Assembly (NCBI RefSeq): GCF_000192745.1
Contig: NC_015259.1
Coordinates: forward strand, 4,169,001 to 4,233,000
Direction of reading: 5' to 3'
Source: Polymorphum gilvum SL003B-26A1
GTDB lineage: Bacteria; Pseudomonadota; Alphaproteobacteria; Rhizobiales; Stappiaceae
DNA: 64,000 nucleotides
In this document: positions 33,742 through 42,042 of the stretch, piece by piece
Layout: each line of letters begins with the position of its first letter
How positions within the stretch are numbered: position 1 is the first letter of the stretch
Made by a program: the position numbers and the translations under genes
Notes under the pieces: model-generated
What the model saw: only the letters and a program-made list of their open reading frames with translations
Database searches by the model: none
Told to the model about the DNA's origin: nothing

Positions 33742-34446
33742 CTAGAAGGGGGTCACGATGTCGAGGACCTGCTGGCCCCAGCCAGGCTGCTGGATCTCGG
33801 AAATGCGGCCTCGGCCGCCGTAGGAGATCCGTGCCTCGGCAATCTTGTCGTAGGCGATCGTGTTGTCGCCACCGATGTCGCGCGGGCGGACGATCCCGGT
33901 CACGTGCAGGACGCGCATCTCGTAGTTGACGCGGACCTCCTGCGAACCGGAAATGACCAGGTTGCCATTCGGCAGCCGGTCGGTGACCACCGCCGCGACG
34001 GACAGCGCGATCTCCTCCTTGCGGTCGATGCTTCCCTTGCCGGTCGAGCTCGACGCAGAGCTTGCATCCAGCGCCGCGTCGCCGCCCGTCGAACTGCCGT
34101 CCCAGCCCGCCGAGGCTTCACCGCCGAAGCCGATGGAGGAATTGCGCCGGCGGTTGGAGGTGTTGTCGAGGGTCGCCTTGTCATTGATGGCAATGCGGAC
34201 GGTCAGCACGTCTCCGATCCGCCGTGCGCGCGGATCGGAGAAGAAATCTTCACGACCGCTCACCCACAGCGAATTGTATTCCTTGCGGGCGCTCGGGCTG
34301 AAGGTGTTGAGCGGGAACATTGCGCCCGGCTGGGCCATGAGGCCATAGCCGACCGGCGACATGGTCGGCTCGCGCCCGACCTCGTTCAGTTGACCGGCAC
34401 AGCCGGCGAGCAGAAGGGATCCGAGAAGGGCGGGGACTGCGCGCAT
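33742..34446 (-). CDS. flgH: Flagellar L-ring lipoprotein FlgH
   Basis: FlgH forms the outer-membrane L ring. The ATG at 34446 gives 234 residues with a lipobox LLAGC and lipidated Cys16. Family motifs include SLWVSGREDFFSDPRARRIG followed by DVLTVRI, and near the end VLHVTGIVRPRDI. The ORF remains open upstream through motE, but the lipobox fixes this start, which overlaps the motE stop (TGATG). Confidence 0.94.
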   Translation of the reverse strand: MRAVPALLGSLLLAGCAGQLNEVGREPTMSPVGYGLMAQPGAMFPLNTFSPSARKEYNSLWVSGREDFFSDPRARRIGDVLTVRIAINDKATLDNTSNRRRNSSIGFGGEASAGWDGSSTGGDAALDASSASSSTGKGSIDRKEEIALSVAAVVTDRLPNGNLVISGSQEVRVNYEMRVLHVTGIVRPRDIGGDNTIAYDKIAEARISYGGRGRISEIQQPGWGQQVLDIVTPF

Positions 34447-34964
34447 CAGTGGCTCTCCTCGGCGCTGGCGCGGGACAGGCCCGCCATTGAATGGGTGAGC
34501 TGCGCGGCGCGGGCTGGCTCCATCTCGTCGAGAATCTGGCTGGCCTGGCGTGCTTTGAGCTTCACGAGCACCGCGACGGCGGTGTTCTCCTCCAGCGTCG
34601 CCAGCTGCGCGGCGGCCGCTTCCGGGCGCATGCGCGAAAAGATCGAGACGACATGGCCCTCGACTTCCTCGAGCACCCGCTCGCGCCGCTCGACCCATTC
34701 CTGGAATTCGGCGCGCTTGCGCTCCAGTTCGTCGATGCGCAGCTTCACCTTCTCCTCGAGGGCGACCAGGTTCCATGTCTGCCAGGCAAGTCGCGCCTCG
34801 GCCGCCGTGTCTGCCGTGTTGCGGCAGTACAGAGCGGCGTCGGTTTCCTGACCCTTGTCGCCTGCTCCGGCGTCCTGCGCCGCGGCGCCGAGACACCCGG
34901 TTGCCAGCACCGCGGCGAGGCAGAAGGGATAGAGCGTTCGGCCGTTCGGAAGTTTCTTGACCAT
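34446..34964 (-). CDS. motE: MotE, chaperone for MotC
   Basis: MotE is a periplasmic protein that stabilises MotC in rhizobia. The 172-residue protein has a signal peptide (about 1-29), a long coiled coil (about 65-110, with KLRIDELERKRAEFQEWVER) and the conserved MotE/MgtE-N-like end (MRPEAAAAQLATLEENTAVA and LKARQASQILDEMEPARAAQ). It lies between flgI and flgH, its known place in Sinorhizobium. Confidence 0.9.
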   Translation of the reverse strand: MVKKLPNGRTLYPFCLAAVLATGCLGAAAQDAGAGDKGQETDAALYCRNTADTAAEARLAWQTWNLVALEEKVKLRIDELERKRAEFQEWVERRERVLEEVEGHVVSIFSRMRPEAAAAQLATLEENTAVAVLVKLKARQASQILDEMEPARAAQLTHSMAGLSRASAEESH

Positions 34965-35014
34965 GGACGGATCGTCCTTTCCTGTCGCTGCTGCGGCACA
35001 GAATGGGGCGGCTG

Positions 35015-35030
35015 GCTTGTGCGGGGCTTG
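35015..35030 (-). promoter_or_regulatory. Flagellar 16-bp element upstream of motE
   Basis: The minus strand reads CAAGCCCCGCACAAGC, then 8 bp, then CCATTCTG. It ends 50 bp before the motE ATG in the 78-bp gap after flgI. It suggests an internal promoter for motE-flgH-fliL-fliP within the long flgB operon. Confidence 0.55.
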
Positions 35031-35042
35031 AGACGGTCGCTG

Positions 35043-36143
35043 CTACTGGATCACCAGATCCGCCTGCAGCGCGCCCGCGGTCTTGATGGCCTGGAGGATG
35101 GCGATGATGCCGGTGGGCTTGAGGCCGATCCGGTTGAGGCCGCGCACGAGGGTCTGCAGGTCCGAGCCGCCGACGATGGCGAGCTGGCCGCCGTCCTGCT
35201 GGGCATCGATGAAGGTGCGCGGCGCAACGGCGGTCTGGCCCTGGTAGGAGAAGGGGGCAGGCTGCGAGATTTCGGGTGCCTCGGTGATGCGCACCGTCAG
35301 GTTGCCGTGGGTGACCGCCACGGTCGAGACCTGCACGTCGCGGCCGATGACCACCGTGCCGGTGCGTTCGTCGATGACCACCCGGGCGGCCTGGTCGGGC
35401 TGCACCAGCAGGCCCTCGATCTCGGCGATGAAGCGGGTCACGCCGACGTTGGCCGGCGCCTTCAGGTCGATGGACCGGTAGTCGCGTTCGCGGGCGGCAG
35501 TCATGCCGTACTGCGCCTTGGTGTGGCGGTTGATCGCATCGGCGACCCGCACGGCAGTGCGGAAGTCCGGGTTGCTGAGCTCGAGCACGAGCGCGGGAAT
35601 GTTGGCGAAGCGGTCCGGAATGTCGCGCTCGATCAGCGCGCCGTTCGGGATCCGGCCGACGGTCGGGATGCCTTGCTTCAGCCTTTCCGCCTGACCGGCC
35701 TCAGAGAAGCCGGACACCGCCACCGCGCCCTGGGCGACCGCGTAGACGGATCCGTCGGCGCCCATCAGAGGCGTCGCGATCAGCGTGCCGCCGGCGAGCG
35801 ATCCGGCGTCGCCGAGCGAGGAGACGCTGACGTCGATGCGCGACCCCTTGCCGGTGAAGGCCGGCAGGTCGGCGGTCACCACCACGGCGGCGACATTGCG
35901 GGTGCGCAGCCGGGCGCCGCGCACGTTGACGCCCATGCTGTCGAGCATCGACTGCAGCGACTGTTCGGTGAACGGCGAGTTGCGCAGCGTGTCGCCGGAT
36001 CCCTGCAGGCCGATGACCAGGCCGTAGCCGACGAGCTGGTTGTCGCGCACGCCCTGGAGCGAGGCGATGTCCTTGATGCGCACCATGGCGGCGGCGGGCG
36101 GTACGGCGAGCAGGATCGCCAGCAGGGCGAGGAGAAGACGCAT
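35043..36143 (-). CDS. flgI: Flagellar P-ring protein FlgI
   Basis: FlgI forms the periplasmic P ring. The 366-residue protein has a signal peptide (about 1-19) and starts its mature part with VRIKDIASLQGVRDNQLVGY, the family hallmark, followed by GLVIGLQGSGDTLRNSPFTE. The C-terminus holds VRGLNRIGLKPTGIIAILQA. It starts 2 bp after flgA. Confidence 0.95.
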   Translation of the reverse strand: MRLLLALLAILLAVPPAAAMVRIKDIASLQGVRDNQLVGYGLVIGLQGSGDTLRNSPFTEQSLQSMLDSMGVNVRGARLRTRNVAAVVVTADLPAFTGKGSRIDVSVSSLGDAGSLAGGTLIATPLMGADGSVYAVAQGAVAVSGFSEAGQAERLKQGIPTVGRIPNGALIERDIPDRFANIPALVLELSNPDFRTAVRVADAINRHTKAQYGMTAARERDYRSIDLKAPANVGVTRFIAEIEGLLVQPDQAARVVIDERTGTVVIGRDVQVSTVAVTHGNLTVRITEAPEISQPAPFSYQGQTAVAPRTFIDAQQDGGQLAIVGGSDLQTLVRGLNRIGLKPTGIIAILQAIKTAGALQADLVIQ

Positions 36144-36145
36144 GG

Positions 36146-36610
36146 TCAGTTTTCCGTCAGGATCGAACCGTCGGCCTGCACCGTCCCGGTGACGATGACG
36201 CCGCTGTCGACGTTGCGCACGCGCACGACCGCGCCCGCGCCGCCGGACTGCAGCGCCTCGACCTGGGTCATGATGAACAGGCCGCCTTCCTTGAATACCA
36301 GGCGTGCCGGCTCGCCGCGCTTGACCAGCATGACCGGCGCGACGGCGCCGAGCGGGACCGGCTGGCCGGGCAGCAGAGTACGGCGGGCGACCATGCCGAC
36401 CAGGTCGCGCGGGCTCGTGACGATCGCGAACTGGCGCGTGGTGTTTGCCGGAAAGCGCCGCTCGATCAGGAGGTCGGCGCCGATCTCGTCGCCGGGATGG
36501 ATCGTTACCCGCGGCACGGGCAGGTCGATGCCGGCGGCCCGGGCCCCGGACAGGGCCGCGGAGGCGGCCATGCCGGCGATGAAGACGCAGATAAGCAGTC
36601 GGACGAACAT
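36146..36610 (-). CDS. flgA: P-ring assembly chaperone FlgA
   Basis: FlgA is the periplasmic chaperone for FlgI. The 154-residue protein is exported (signal peptide about 1-25) and contains the SAF-like domain with HPGDEIGADLLIERRFPANT and the C-terminal LVFKEGGLFIMTQVEALQSG. It is a short FlgA lacking the N-terminal domain of enteric versions. The ATG at 36610 is 20 bp after flgG. Confidence 0.88.
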   Translation of the reverse strand: MFVRLLICVFIAGMAASAALSGARAAGIDLPVPRVTIHPGDEIGADLLIERRFPANTTRQFAIVTSPRDLVGMVARRTLLPGQPVPLGAVAPVMLVKRGEPARLVFKEGGLFIMTQVEALQSGGAGAVVRVRNVDSGVIVTGTVQADGSILTEN

Positions 36611-36630
36611 CGCCGGTCTCCGGGATCGGG

Positions 36631-37419
36631 TTATCGGATGCCCTTGGTCACCGTGCCGGCCATGTCGTCGGCGGCCTGGATGACCTTGGAATTCATTTCG
36701 TAGCCGCGCTGCGCCGAGATCAGTTCGGTGATCTCCTTGACCGGGTCGACGTTGGAGGCTTCCTGGTAACCTTGGCGGATCACCCCGAAGCCCGGGTCGC
36801 CGGCGACGCCGTCGAGGCCGATGCCGGAGGCCGGCGTCTCGCGGAACAGGTTGCCGCCGACCGGCTCCAGGCCGACGTCGTTGGCGAAATTGGTCAAGGC
36901 GAGCTGACCGAGTTCGCGCGGGTTGAGCTCGCCGGCGACCTGGGCGAACACCTGGCCGGACTCGTTGATGATGATGTCGACGGTGTCGGGCGGGAACAGG
37001 ATCGCCGGCTCGATGCCGTAGCCGTCCAGCGTCACCAGCCGGCCTTCCGCGTTCTTGTTGAACGATCCGGCGCGGGTGTAGAGCGTCTCTCCCTCCGGTC
37101 CCGTAACCTGGAACCAGCCGCGGCCGTCGATGGCGAGGTCGAGCTTGTTGTCGGTGTTGGTCAGCGTGCCCTGCATGTGCAGCTTGCGGATCGCTGCCGT
37201 CTTGACGCCGAGGCCGAGCTGGGCGCCTTCGGGCACCGGGTCCTCGCCGCCGCGGTTGGGCACGCCCTGCAGGCGCTCGGCCTGGTAGAGCAGGTCGGAG
37301 AATTCCGCCCGCGCACGCTTGTAGGCGGTGGTGTTCATGTTGGCGATGTTGTTCGCGATCACCTCGACATTGAGCTGCTGGGCGCTCATGCCGGTCGCTG
37401 CGATTGCCAGCGCTTTCAT
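36631..37419 (-). CDS. flgG: Flagellar distal rod protein FlgG
   Basis: FlgG builds the distal rod through the wall. The 262-residue protein has the N-terminal motif [20 protein letters not shown], the FlgG-specific stretch around residues 46-65 that stiffens the rod, and the C-terminal helix [20 protein letters not shown]. It is transcribed between fliE and flgA. Confidence 0.95.
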   Translation of the reverse strand: MKALAIAATGMSAQQLNVEVIANNIANMNTTAYKRARAEFSDLLYQAERLQGVPNRGGEDPVPEGAQLGLGVKTAAIRKLHMQGTLTNTDNKLDLAIDGRGWFQVTGPEGETLYTRAGSFNKNAEGRLVTLDGYGIEPAILFPPDTVDIIINESGQVFAQVAGELNPRELGQLALTNFANDVGLEPVGGNLFRETPASGIGLDGVAGDPGFGVIRQGYQEASNVDPVKEITELISAQRGYEMNSKVIQAADDMAGTVTKGIR

Positions 37420-37453
37420 GTCGCAAGGTCCTTCCCTAGTTCGGGCAATCCGG

Positions 37454-37777
37454 TCAGATCGTCATCCGGCTGATTTCCTGGTAGGCGGAGACGACCTTGT
37501 CGCGGATCGCGATGGCCGTCTGGAGCGAGGCTTCGGCCGCCATCACGGCCTCGACCACCTGCTGGGCCGACACCTTGCCCTGAATGCCGGACAGGGCCGC
37601 GGCCTCGCCGCCCTTCAGCCGCTCGATGGCCTCCATCGAGACGCTGGCGAGCGTGTCGGAAAAGCTTGCCTCGACCACGCCGTCGGCCTGGGCCGGGGCG
37701 GCGACGTAGCGGCTCTGCGACACCGAGGACGTCAGGCCGGAGCCGCTTGCGGTGAGGGCGGAAAGCTGGTCGATCAT
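37454..37777 (-). CDS. fliE: MS ring-rod junction protein FliE
   Basis: FliE joins the MS ring to the rod. The 107-residue protein shows the conserved C-terminal half with [20 protein letters not shown] and [16 protein letters not shown]. It starts 2 bp after flgC. Confidence 0.92.
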   Translation of the reverse strand: MIDQLSALTASGSGLTSSVSQSRYVAAPAQADGVVEASFSDTLASVSMEAIERLKGGEAAALSGIQGKVSAQQVVEAVMAAEASLQTAIAIRDKVVSAYQEISRMTI

Positions 37778-37779
37778 GG

Positions 37780-38196
37780 TCAGTCCTTCAGCAGGTCGAT
37801 GGTGCGCATGACCATGGTGCGGGCCTGCGTCATCATTTTCAGGTTGGCTTCATAGGAGCGGTTGGTCTCCCGCATGTCGGCCATCTCGACGAGCAGGTTG
37901 ACGTTCGGAAGCTTGACGTAGCCGTCGTCGTCGGCAGCCGGATGGCCGGGGTCGTATTCGATCGTGAACGGCGCCTTGTCCTTGCCGATGTCCTTCACCT
38001 TCACCATCGACGCGGCGGTGGCGCGGTCGAACTCGCTCTCGAAGGTGATGGTCTTGCGCGCATAGGGATCGGCGCCCTTGGTCTTGCCGGTCGACTGGGC
38101 GTTGGCGAGGTTCTCCGACACGACGCGCAGGCGCTCGGACTGGGCCTGCAGGCCGGAGGCGGAGATCTTCAGGGTGGCGGCGAGCGGATCGACCAT
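37780..38196 (-). CDS. flgC: Flagellar proximal rod protein FlgC
   Basis: FlgC is a proximal rod subunit. The 138-residue protein has the N-terminal [20 protein letters not shown] then [17 protein letters not shown], and the C-terminal [20 protein letters not shown]. Its length and motifs are typical. Confidence 0.95.
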   Translation of the reverse strand: MVDPLAATLKISASGLQAQSERLRVVSENLANAQSTGKTKGADPYARKTITFESEFDRATAASMVKVKDIGKDKAPFTIEYDPGHPAADDDGYVKLPNVNLLVEMADMRETNRSYEANLKMMTQARTMVMRTIDLLKD

Positions 38197-38199
38197 GGT

Positions 38200-38580
38200 C
38201 TAGCCCTTCACGCTGGCGAGATACATGCGATGGAAGGACTTCGCGAGGCTGGTGTTGAGCGCATGCGACCGCGCCACCTCGCCGGCCTTCATCAGTTCCT
38301 GCTCCAGGCTGACGCTGTTGCCGGAATGGGTGACCTGCCACGTCTCGGACTTTTCCACCTCCGCCGGCTCGGCCTGCTCCGCCGCGCCGCCCATATGGGC
38401 GCCGTGGGTCGCGGTCATGGCGAGGCGGGTCTGGTCGAAGACGGAAGCGAAGGGCACGACGTCGCGGGCGGCAAAGCCCGGCGTGTCGGAGTTCGCAATG
38501 TTCTCCGCAATGGTCGCCTGGCGCACCGACAGCCAGTCGTTGTGCTGCGAGGCAAGCTTTGTGAGATAGACCGGTTCCAC
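38200..38580 (-). CDS. flgB: Flagellar proximal rod protein FlgB
   Basis: FlgB is the first rod subunit after FliE. The 126-residue protein has the motif RQATIAENIANSDTPGFAAR near residue 20 and the C-terminal LNTSLAKSFHRMYLASVKG. It heads the ten-gene operon flgB-flgC-fliE-flgG-flgA-flgI-motE-flgH-fliL-fliP and is divergent from the Hsp70 gene. Confidence 0.94.
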   Translation of the reverse strand: MEPVYLTKLASQHNDWLSVRQATIAENIANSDTPGFAARDVVPFASVFDQTRLAMTATHGAHMGGAAEQAEPAEVEKSETWQVTHSGNSVSLEQELMKAGEVARSHALNTSLAKSFHRMYLASVKG

Positions 38581-38628
38581 CTGGAATCTCCGAACGGTTT
38601 GTGTCCGGCTACAGGACTAGGACGCAAA

Positions 38629-38644
38629 GCTTGTCCGAGGCTGG
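38629..38644 (-). promoter_or_regulatory. Flagellar 16-bp element upstream of flgB
   Basis: The minus strand reads CCAGCCTCGGACAAGC, then 8 bp, then CTAGTCCT. It ends 48 bp before the flgB ATG and shares the CTAG box with the motA and flagellin copies. Confidence 0.62.
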
Positions 38645-38688
38645 CGCCTGCGTGGCGGGCGCTGCAGCGGATTGCAGGACCGCGTCTG

Positions 38689-38717
38689 CTTGCGCGACCG
38701 CGGCAATTCCGCTAGAG
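38689..38717 (+). promoter_or_regulatory. Sigma-70-like promoter of the Hsp70-family gene
   Basis: CTTGCG (38689-38694) and CTAGAG (38712-38717) are separated by 17 bp, close to the alphaproteobacterial RpoD pattern CTTGAC-N17-CTATAT. It lies 51 bp before the ATG at 38768 and about 45 bp from the oppositely oriented flgB element. Confidence 0.5.
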
Positions 38718-38767
38718 GCCACGTCCCCCTTCGCGCCCTGGGCGCGCTGCCATCGGAGACTCCAGTC

Positions 38768-40057
38768 ATGCGCCCGGCGATCGGCCTCGATTTCGGCACG
38801 TCGAACACCGTCGTCACCGCTTGCGACTCCGCCGGCACAGCCATGACATGCCGGTTCGGCCAGGGCCCCGAGGCGGTGACGAGCCTGCCGTCCGTGCTCT
38901 GCTTTCTCGAGCCGGAAGCCTCGGGAGGCATGCCGCGCGCTGAGGTCGGGCCTTGGGCGATCCGCCAGTTCGTCGAGAGCACTGGAGAATGTCGCTTTCT
39001 CCAGTCCCTGAAAACCTTCGTCGCGAGCCGCCTGTTCAAGGGCACAGGGGTATTCGGCCGCCACCACGACTTCGAGGATCTGATGGAGGCGTTCCTGCGC
39101 CGCGCCAGCGCCCGCTGCGAGCGCCCGCTGGGCGACGGGAACTGCCGGCTGGTGATCGGTCGGCCCGTGACCTTCGCCGGCAGCGCGCCGGACGATGGCC
39201 TCGCCATGGAGCGCTACCGGCGGGCGCTGTCGCGGTTCGGCTTCCAGGATGTCTTCTTCGTCTACGAGCCGGTGGCGGCGGCCTTTGCCTTCGCCCAGCG
39301 CCTCGATGCGGATGCCACGGTTCTCGTGGCCGATTTCGGCGGCGGCACGACCGATTTCTCGGTGATGCGGTTTTCCCGCGAGGGCGCGCGCCTGCAGGCA
39401 AGCCCGCTCGGTCACGGCGGCATCGGCATCGCCGGCAATACGCTCGACTACCGGATCGTCGACCGGGTGATCCTGCCGCATCTGGGAAAGGGCAGCCGCT
39501 ACCGCAGCATGGGCAAGGAGCTCGACGTCCCGCCGAACCTGTTCTCCAATTTCGCCCATTGGCACATGCTGTCGGTGTTCAAGACCTCTGCCGACTATCG
39601 CGAGCTGAAGAAGATGCTGCGCGCCTGTCTGGAGCCGGAGAAGATCGAACTGTTCATAGACCTGGTCGAAACGGATCAGGGCTATCCGCTCTACAAGGCC
39701 GTGTCGGACGCCAAAATGCGGCTGTCGTCGGAATCGGAGACGGAGCTGCGCTTCGCGCCGCTCGGCGCAGCGTTCAGCGCACGGATCGGGCGCACCGACT
39801 TCGAGGCATGGATCGCGGATGACCTGGATCGGGTCGCCGGCGCGCTGGACCGAACGCTCGCCGACGCCAGTGTGCGCGACACGGACGTCGACAGGGTTTT
39901 CCTGACCGGCGGCACCTCCTTCGTGCCCGCGATCCGCCGCCTGTTCGAGGCCCGCTTCGGCCCTGCGCGGCTGTCGGGTGGCGACGAGCTTTCCTCGGTC
40001 GCCAAGGGACTCGCCCTGATCGGCCAGCGCGACGACGCTGCCGACTGGTCGGTCTGA
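38768..40057 (+). CDS. Hsp70-family chaperone, YegD-like
   Basis: From the ATG at 38768 this 429-residue protein contains the actin/Hsp70 ATPase fold only. Phosphate 1 is IGLDFGTSNTVVT (residues about 5-17), phosphate 2 is VLVADFGGGTTDFSVM, and the adenosine motif is VFLTGGTSFVPAIRRLFEAR. The peptide-binding domain of DnaK is absent, as in YegD. The client is unknown. It is divergent from the flgB operon, with its own housekeeping-type promoter, so no flagellar role needs to be assumed. Confidence 0.88.
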   Translation: MRPAIGLDFGTSNTVVTACDSAGTAMTCRFGQGPEAVTSLPSVLCFLEPEASGGMPRAEVGPWAIRQFVESTGECRFLQSLKTFVASRLFKGTGVFGRHHDFEDLMEAFLRRASARCERPLGDGNCRLVIGRPVTFAGSAPDDGLAMERYRRALSRFGFQDVFFVYEPVAAAFAFAQRLDADATVLVADFGGGTTDFSVMRFSREGARLQASPLGHGGIGIAGNTLDYRIVDRVILPHLGKGSRYRSMGKELDVPPNLFSNFAHWHMLSVFKTSADYRELKKMLRACLEPEKIELFIDLVETDQGYPLYKAVSDAKMRLSSESETELRFAPLGAAFSARIGRTDFEAWIADDLDRVAGALDRTLADASVRDTDVDRVFLTGGTSFVPAIRRLFEARFGPARLSGGDELSSVAKGLALIGQRDDAADWSV

Positions 40058-40339
40058 CTGCCGGCACCGCGGCTGCTGCGACTGCCGGCGCGGGGAAGCA
40101 CATGTTTATTCTCGGACTCTCCGACATCTTCGCGGCGCGGATCTGCAATCGAGCGGTCTGCCTTCCTGTTCCCTTTGGGAAGGCTTGATCAGCTTGGCTT
40201 GTTGCGACGATGCCGGAAGCCAGACAGCCTGTTCGGAAGATAAAAAGCTTCAGTCTGGCCTTCGGTTTTGGAAAATTCAGCTTGGCAATTAGGCGAATAG
40301 GGTCGCATTCACCCTTGAAAACACTTTTTGCGAGCGCTA
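40058..40339. other. Intergenic region downstream of the Hsp70 gene
   Basis: No gene is supported. A hairpin GCCTTCC/GGAAGGC with an internal TTCCC-TTT-GGGAA is seen at 40160-40184, but without a T-run, so it is at best a weak terminator for the Hsp70 gene. GC content falls from about 40210 towards the promoter of the next gene. Confidence 0.4.
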
Positions 40340-40380
40340 TTGGACTCCACACTCCCGTTGATATATATACCGGCGGTATA
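40340..40380 (+). promoter_or_regulatory. Promoter with overlapping operator-like inverted repeat
   Basis: TTGGAC (40340-40345), a 17-bp spacer and ATATAT (40363-40368; TATATA at 40364 with 18 bp) form a good sigma-70-like promoter. The inverted repeat TATACC-GGC-GGTATA (40366-40380) covers the -10 box and probable start point, where a repressor would block transcription. The gene starts 15 bp further on. Confidence 0.55.
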
Positions 40381-40394
40381 CAGCGAGGTTGCAA

Positions 40395-40628
40395 ATGGCT
40401 GCGGAGCCGATTCTCGGATTCGGATTCTATATCGATCCCGACACGGACAAATATGTCATCGAGTTCGCCATGGCGCGCGGCCGACAGAAACACCGCATCG
40501 AGTTCACCGACGTCGCCAAGTTCGGCGTCATCGCGCAGTTGGTGAACACCGCCTCCCATTTCGCCTATGATCCGGAGACGCGTCAGATCCAGATTGGCGG
40601 CGGCCGACTGCCAAGCATCTCGTTCTAG
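40395..40628 (+). CDS. Small hypothetical protein with its own controlled promoter
   Basis: The ATG at 40395 (gcgagg ribosome binding site) encodes 77 residues. The protein looks like a small beta-rich domain: FGFYIDPDTDKYVIEFAMAR, RQKHRIEFTDVAKFGVIAQL, then FAYDPETRQIQIGGGRLPS. No signal peptide, membrane helix or known family was recognised. A well-formed promoter with an operator-like repeat directly upstream suggests a real, regulated gene. Confidence 0.7.
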   Translation: MAAEPILGFGFYIDPDTDKYVIEFAMARGRQKHRIEFTDVAKFGVIAQLVNTASHFAYDPETRQIQIGGGRLPSISF

Positions 40629-40635
40629 GGCCCGC

Positions 40636-41151
40636 TCAGTCGGCCAGGTCGATTTCCGCCATGATGTCGCCGGCGATCGCCTGCAGCGCGTCGCGCAGGC
40701 GGGCCGGTTCCACGCCGTCCGGAAGGCGCAGCAGGGCCGTCGCCTTGAACATCGCCTCTCCCGACATCGATCCTGGAAAGACGCCGGTCTCCAGATCGTC
40801 GATGCTGACGCCCTGTTCGGCGAGGACATGGGTGACCGCGCGCAGGATGCCGGGATGGTCCTGGGACACGAGGTCCAGACGGACCCGGGCGCCGGGCACC
40901 TCCGCCGGCGCCTCTCCGGCACGTACGGTGACCGAGATTCCTTCGGTCGCCAGAGCGGCGAAGGCCTCGGCAAGACCCTCCGCGGCAGCTTCGGGCACTT
41001 CAATGCCGACGATGCCGGCGAACTCGCCGCCGAGCCGCGTCATCGAGCTTTCGACCCAGTTGGCGCCGGCATCCGCCACCAGGTCGGCCAGACGGTCGAC
41101 GAGACCCGGCCGATCCTTGGCGATCACGGTCAGTACCATGTGGCGTGTCAT
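40636..41151 (-). CDS. Double ACT-domain protein, GcvR-like
   Basis: From the ATG at 41151 (gggagg upstream) this is 171 residues with two ACT domains: MVLTVIAKDRPGLVDRLADL (about 5-80) and VRLDLVSQDHPGILRAVTHV (about 88-165). ACT pairs of this size resemble the glycine cleavage regulator GcvR, which senses glycine and acts on a partner protein. No gcv gene is nearby, so the ligand and partner are unknown. It is convergent with the small orphan gene, with stops 7 bp apart. Confidence 0.78.
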   Translation of the reverse strand: MTRHMVLTVIAKDRPGLVDRLADLVADAGANWVESSMTRLGGEFAGIVGIEVPEAAAEGLAEAFAALATEGISVTVRAGEAPAEVPGARVRLDLVSQDHPGILRAVTHVLAEQGVSIDDLETGVFPGSMSGEAMFKATALLRLPDGVEPARLRDALQAIAGDIMAEIDLAD

Positions 41152-41276
41152 CGCACAGCCCTCCCTGTGTCTTTCTAGTGTCGTTGCGGGGCCCGGCCCG
41201 CGGGACCCCGTCGGCACCATACCCGCCGGACGCCCCGGTTGGACAGGGCGCGCGTCCGGTTCTTTGGTCGCTCGCT

Positions 41277-41687
41277 CTAGCCGCCTCGGCTGGCGTCGAA
41301 GGCGGCGTCGACCGGAACCTGCAGCGCGGTGACGAGATGGTTCGTCTTGCCGGCCAGCGACACGATCGACAGCAACTCCCCGTACTGGGCGTCGGTCATG
41401 CCCTTGGCGCGCGCCGCCGCCGTGTGGGAATGGACGCAGTAGGAACAGCTGTTGGCGACCGAAACGGCGATGTAGATCATCTCCCGTGTCAGCGGATCGA
41501 TCGCACCCGGTGCCGTCATGACGTCGCGCACCTCCTCCCAGGTCCGCTTGAGCAGCGGCGGATCGGCCGCCAGCGCCCGCCAGAAGTTGTTGATGAAATC
41601 TGTCTTTCGGGTCTTGCGTATGTCGGCGAAGACCTCCGCGACCAACCCTTCCGCCTCGTCGTCGCCAATCAGCCGAACCGTCGCCAT
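41277..41687 (-). CDS. Carboxymuconolactone decarboxylase/AhpD-family protein
   Basis: The ATG at 41687 gives 136 residues. The all-helical AhpD-like fold carries the redox motif SCSYCVHSH (CxxC with a following His, about residues 88-96), as in alkyl hydroperoxidase D. The preceding LTREMIYIAVSVANSCSYCV stretch is typical. A peroxidase-related or thiol redox role is likely, but these proteins vary in substrate. Earlier in-frame starts exist but lack support. Confidence 0.82.
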   Translation of the reverse strand: MATVRLIGDDEAEGLVAEVFADIRKTRKTDFINNFWRALAADPPLLKRTWEEVRDVMTAPGAIDPLTREMIYIAVSVANSCSYCVHSHTAAARAKGMTDAQYGELLSIVSLAGKTNHLVTALQVPVDAAFDASRGG

Positions 41688-41837
41688 GCGCGCCCCCGAT
41701 CTCCGTCCTGTCCGCAGTCGGCAGAGCATGGCCGTTGTGCCGGCCGGCCGCAACAGTCTCTTCCCGGGGTCCGCCGGGACGGCCTCATACCATTTGCCGT
41801 CGCTTTGCCGCTTGCAGGTACCCCGCGGGTCCTCTAG

Positions 41838-41967
41838 GTTTCCGGCACTGGACGGCGTCCCCGCGACGGGACTGAAAGCGATTCCGGTGACGGCCGACCC
41901 AAGTCGGGGGCCCAGCCCGGAGCTGTCTGACCCTTACCGGCCCGCGCCCGTGCGGGAGCCGATGAGC
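41838..41967 (+). promoter_or_regulatory. Cobalamin-riboswitch-like leader (divergent)
   Basis: The leader has, in order, GGTTTCC (41838), a GTCCC-cgcgac-GGGAC hairpin, TGAAAGCGATTCCGGTGACGG (split at about 41880), a CCGAC-CCAA-GTCGG hairpin, CAGCCCGGAGCTG (about 41912-41924) and CGGGAGCC near 41953. This order matches alphaproteobacterial AdoCbl riboswitches (GGTTTCC, P2 hairpin, GGGAATCCGGTG, CCGGAGCTG). The canonical CCCCCGCAACTGT and the GCCACTG B12 box are not seen. It stands 75 bp before the first gene of the cobalamin cluster, where such a switch would repress when B12 is abundant. Confidence 0.55.
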
Positions 41968-42042
41968 GTTTGCTGTCGCTTTCTTCCCACGCCCGGATCT
42001 GCCGAACGGGATCCTTGTCCCGAACAGCGAGGGAGAATCGCG

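Noticed and set aside
40160-40184. Rho-independent terminator after the Hsp70-family gene
   Set aside because: A hairpin is present, but there is no T-run in either direction and it is about 100 bp from the stop codon.
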